Of a stretch of DNA of 64,000 nt, positions 61,401-64,000 are shown one piece after another. The translations under genes were made by a program, and so were the position numbers. Location: positions 4,712,001 to 4,776,000 of the forward strand of contig NZ_CP150145.1 in NCBI RefSeq assembly GCF_037963835.1, in the 5' to 3' direction. The DNA is from Paenibacillus sp. FSL H8-0332. Lineage in GTDB: Bacteria; Bacillota; Bacilli; Paenibacillales; Paenibacillaceae. Position 1 is the first letter of the stretch. Each line of letters opens with the position of its first letter. The notes under the pieces are model-generated. The model was not told where the DNA came from and did not search any database. It saw only the letters and a program-made list of their open reading frames with translations.

Positions 61401-62546
61401 TTACTGCCCGCTAAGCTTCAGCAGCCTGGCGATATTCTCGCAGGTCCGCTCGACGTTGGCGGGGCCGTCAGCCAGCAGCTTCTCCAGGCTCGAAGCGCCG
61501 GGAACGATGCCGAAGACGGCATCGATTCCCTCGGCGTAGAGCGTCTCGATGCCCTCGCCGATGTAACCGGCCAGGGCGATGACTTTTTTGCCGCTGGCCT
61601 TGGCGGTGCGGGCTACGCCGTACGGCGTTTTGCCGAATTTGGTCTGGAAGTCAATCCCGCCTTCACCCGTGAAGACGAAGTCCGCCTGCTCCAGCTTCTG
61701 CTGAAGCCCTGTGTATTCAATCACGATCTCGATTCCCTTCTGCAGCGTGGCCTGCGTGAAGATCATCAGACCCGCGCCCAGTCCCCCCGCTGCACCGGCT
61801 CCAGGAAGGTCGCGGACATCCTTGTGAAGCTGCTGCTTCACCACCGCCGCATAATGGGCCAGATTGGCGTCAAGCTGCTGCACCATGCCGGGCGTGGCCC
61901 CTTTTTGCGGACCGAATACGGCTGAAGCCCCCTGCTCCCCGCAGAGAGGATTGGTCACATCGCAGGCAACGATGAGCTGAACCTGCTGCAGTCTCTCATC
62001 AAGCCCGCTAACGTCAACACTCGCCAGCCGCCCCAGGCTGCCTCCGCCGCGCGGAAGTAAGTCCCCCGCATCATCCATGAATCGGGCGCCGAGCGCTTCG
62101 GCCATTCCGGCACCTCCGTCATTAGTGGCGCTGCCGCCGATGCCGATGATGATTTTGCGGATACCACGGTTCAGACATTCCAGAATCAGCTCGCCCGTTC
62201 CATAGGTGGTGGTAATTAGCGGATTCCGCTCCGCCTTGTCCACCCGCTGAATACCGCTGGCCGAAGCCATCTCGATTGCCGCCGTCCGGCCGTCACCGAG
62301 AATGCCGAATTGTGCCATCACCGGCTGCCCCAGCGGTCCTGCAACTTCTAAATCATGAATCTCTCCGCCGGAAGCGTCAACAAGGGACTGTACAGTCCCC
62401 TCCCCGCCGTCAGCCATCGGAATATGGATGTAGGTTGCTTCAGGGTAAATCTTGCGGAGTCCGGCCTCCATCGCTGTACATACTTCTTTCGCGGTCATGC
62501 TCTCCTTGAAGGAATCCGGCGCCAGCACAAAGGTTCTCTCTCTCAT
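61401..62546 (-). CDS. glycerate kinase (GlxK/GarK family)
   Basis: Phosphorylates D-glycerate; family members make 2- or 3-phosphoglycerate. The 381 residues show APDSFKESMTAKEV at the start, MADGGEGTVQSLV, IGIGGSATNDGGAGMAEALG and PGAGAAGGLGAGL, all typical. I chose ATG 62546, after GAGGTG; a GTG at 62552 overlaps that site. Upstream on the same strand are the remains of a GntP-like permease, a common partner of glycerate kinases, so the gene may once have been in a sugar-acid operon. Confidence 0.93.
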   Translation of the reverse strand: MRERTFVLAPDSFKESMTAKEVCTAMEAGLRKIYPEATYIHIPMADGGEGTVQSLVDASGGEIHDLEVAGPLGQPVMAQFGILGDGRTAAIEMASASGIQRVDKAERNPLITTTYGTGELILECLNRGIRKIIIGIGGSATNDGGAGMAEALGARFMDDAGDLLPRGGGSLGRLASVDVSGLDERLQQVQLIVACDVTNPLCGEQGASAVFGPQKGATPGMVQQLDANLAHYAAVVKQQLHKDVRDLPGAGAAGGLGAGLMIFTQATLQKGIEIVIEYTGLQQKLEQADFVFTGEGGIDFQTKFGKTPYGVARTAKASGKKVIALAGYIGEGIETLYAEGIDAVFGIVPGASSLEKLLADGPANVERTCENIARLLKLSGQ

Positions 62547-62761
62547 TTCCACACCTCATCTATAATATTGATCTTAGAGAAAAATCCGTAAACCAGCGTG
62601 GCCGTGCCCATATTCAGAATGGCCTGCCCGAAGGAGCCGGTAGCAACAATAACACCCGTGGATGTTGATGCGGTAGCCGCAGCCATCAGTATCCCGGAGA
62701 TCGGTACCAATCGGGTTGGGAGAAAAAGAATATTGATGAACGGACGAAATGCATTGTGCAA
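62543..62761 (-). pseudogene. fragment of a GntP-like sugar-acid permease
   Basis: A frame without a good start codon (first codon TTG) contains LMAAATASTSTGVIVATGSF, which resembles a small-residue helix of gluconate/glycerate permeases of the GntP type. Full proteins have about 440 residues, and only ~45 recognisable ones remain. The frame runs into the glycerate kinase start by a few bases. The match is from memory and is tentative. Confidence 0.45.
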
Positions 62762-62790
62762 GTGACCAACGGATTAAGGGGTATACGGGA

Positions 62791-63219
62791 TCATTGCTCC
62801 ATCAGTGTGGTTAACAGTTTTTGCTGATTGCGGTACTCCAGCGGGCTTACGCCTTCGCTTTCTCTGAATACTCTGTTAAAATTCTTGGTGTTCCCGAAGC
62901 CTGACCTACCGGCAATTTCATAGATTCTATCCTCCGTATCCCGCAGCAGCTCCTTCGCCTTATTGATCCGCAGCCGCTTCAGATAGCTTACAAAATTCTC
63001 TCCGGTGTAATCCTTGAAAGCCTGGCTGAAATACGAGTAGTTAAAGGACACTTTGCTTGAAACCATCATCATGTTGATGTTATGCGAATAATTGTCGTGG
63101 ATGTATTGTAGGGCATGCTCTATCCCCTCATTCTCCTTCTGTATGGGTATGATATCGGAAGTAGGCGAAAGAAATGAATCTTCCACTGTAGGACGTTTTT
63201 GGATTCTTGAATTTGTCAC
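62791..63219 (-). pseudogene. AraC-type DNA-binding domain fragment (YesN-like response regulator remnant)
   Basis: The frame encodes 142 residues starting with GTG and consists almost only of an AraC-type C-terminal domain: GIEHALQYIHDNYSHNINMM, FSQAFKDYTGENFVSYLKRL, RIYEIAGRSGFGNTKNFNRV and GVSPLEYR. Two-component YesN regulators have this at their end, after a receiver domain that is missing here. No convincing ribosome site precedes it. It is probably a broken gene, although a stand-alone DNA-binding protein cannot be ruled out. Confidence 0.7.
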
Positions 63220-63403
63220 AACGGGAGTAATCCATTAATAACAAGACTACATAGAAATTAACGCTAATTCTCTAATTAACTCCATTAGATTACCGCAACT
63301 CGTCACACTATCTGATGATTTTCTCATTCGGTTAAATCTTTGAACAGGCATGAAAAGTTAGCTTAACGACGGTGCTTAATGCGCATGAGTGGCGGTAAAT
63401 AAA

Positions 63404-63446
63404 AAACAGGTCAATCATGGTAGCATCTGACCATAATGACCTGTTT
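63404..63446. terminator. hairpin between the AraC fragment and the pentapeptide gene
   Basis: AAACAGGTCA.TCATGGT pairs with ACCATAATGACCTGTTT with one mismatch. It lies 114 bp past the stop of the pentapeptide gene. The 340-bp gap 63220-63559 has no gene. Confidence 0.6.
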
Positions 63447-63559
63447 GATGTAACGGAATAGGGATATTTAGGTTAGTAAAACTTCATATGGGGCTGATCA
63501 GGGTTAAGTCTATTTGAGCATTGCTACCCATTTCACTCGGCACTGGTAGCCAATTCCTC

Positions 63560-64000
63560 TTAGCCACTTACTTCACATTTTTCTAACATCCATTTCTTTG
63601 CTTCACCTGATTTCAACAAAATCGGCTTCTCCAACGTACCAATATTAATACTTTTAATATGAGCTTCTTCTATACCTTTAATATTTTTTAAAGTCACTCC
63701 GCTTAATAATGTTTCTTCAAATGTCGCTACACTTATATCTATATTTTCTAGTCTTGCACAACTAAAATCCGTTAAGTAAAACGATACATTAATCAAATTA
63801 CAATCTAGTAAATATGTATTTCTAAATATTGCTTCCCAACAATCACCTTTACTAAATCTGCTGTTTTTAATGACGCAGTTGGTAAAATCAGTATATCTAA
63901 GATCTGATTTATAAAAATCACATTTATCTAAATATGCATTTTTAAATGTTGACGAGGCTAATAATGATGTGTGAAAATCAATATTTTCCAGTCTGAGATC
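63560..64000 (-). CDS. pentapeptide repeat protein, partial (start outside window)
   Basis: The minus-strand frame is open from the right edge (DLRLENIDFHTSLLASSTFK) to the stop at 63560, giving 146 residues. A repeated A/C-D/N-L/F pattern every five residues (LDKCDFYKSDLRYTDFTNC) identifies the right-handed quadrilateral helix of pentapeptide repeat proteins. The DNA is clearly more AT-rich than the rest of the window, with A/T-ending codons, which suggests recent transfer. An internal TTG at 63796 is not a credible start. Function is unknown; some relatives mimic DNA and protect gyrase. Confidence 0.85.
   Translation of the reverse strand, partial: DLRLENIDFHTSLLASSTFKNAYLDKCDFYKSDLRYTDFTNCVIKNSRFSKGDCWEAIFRNTYLLDCNLINVSFYLTDFSCARLENIDISVATFEETLLSGVTLKNIKGIEEAHIKSINIGTLEKPILLKSGEAKKWMLEKCEVSG

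Overview
The window looks like a chromosomal segment of a Paenibacillus-type spore-forming Firmicute. This is inferred from strong GGAGG-type ribosome binding sites, LplABC-like sugar transporters, several LacI/AraC/GntR regulators, a YheC/YheD spore-coat ATP-grasp protein, a Fur box of the Bacillus 7-1-7 type, and many glycoside hydrolases. No rRNA, tRNA, CRISPR array, prophage or intact insertion sequence was seen.

Layout. 0-7 kb holds housekeeping and stress genes: uracil-DNA glycosylase, RNase H, a TetR regulator divergent from a lipoprotein, a metallophosphoesterase, manganese catalase and an AlkC-like DNA repair protein. 7.3-14.8 kb is a galacturonate locus: an ExuR-like LacI regulator, uxaB, uxaA, uxaC, an SGNH acetylesterase and a TIM-barrel sugar isomerase/epimerase. 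14.8-15.5 kb is a gene-free repeat region. 15.5-21.2 kb is an L-fucose locus: fucI, an FGGY kinase, fucA and fucU on the minus strand, with a divergent DeoR regulator. 21.2-26.4 kb has an UlaG-like metallo-hydrolase, glutamine-dependent nadE, a GreA-like factor, a methyltransferase and an Rrf2 regulator. 26.7-44.1 kb holds GH78 rhamnosidase, an ABC-F ATPase, a GH38 mannosidase with its LacI regulator, a Fur-controlled iron-siderophore binding lipoprotein, and an LplB-LplC-LplA-GH30 operon with another LacI regulator. 44.3-47.4 kb is a possible spore-surface glycan group. 47.5-62.5 kb holds Nif3-like protein, GH67 alpha-glucuronidase, AraC, GntR, uxuA and uxuB, then a GH43/xylonate dehydratase/IclR/pyruvate-aldolase group and glycerate kinase. 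62.5-64 kb is a decay zone with gene fragments and an AT-rich pentapeptide-repeat gene that runs off the edge.

How the genes work together. Hydrolases release methyl-glucuronate (GH67), xylose (GH43), rhamnose (GH78), mannose (GH38) and beta-glucosyl units (GH30). UxaC serves both uronate branches: galacturonate goes on through UxaB and UxaA, and glucuronate through UxuB and UxuA; both end at 2-keto-3-deoxygluconate. No KDG kinase is in the window. Fucose goes through FucU, FucI, the kinase and FucA. The YjhG-type dehydratase and YjhH-type aldolase make a candidate non-phosphorylative xylonate route.

The most useful non-coding observations are matched palindromes next to the regulator genes: ATAACACGTGTTAT twice at the GH38 locus, ATAAAAACGTTTTTAT twice at the lpl locus, GTATAC-centred sites before GH67, araC and uxuA, and a TTAACGTGTGCA element before both exuR and uxaB. 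Dispersed repeats with a period near 51 bp occur in three gaps. I did not find a clearly new defence or enzymatic system. The best novelty leads are the spore-glycan-like group, the low-complexity insertions inside two enzymes, and the 51-bp repeats.
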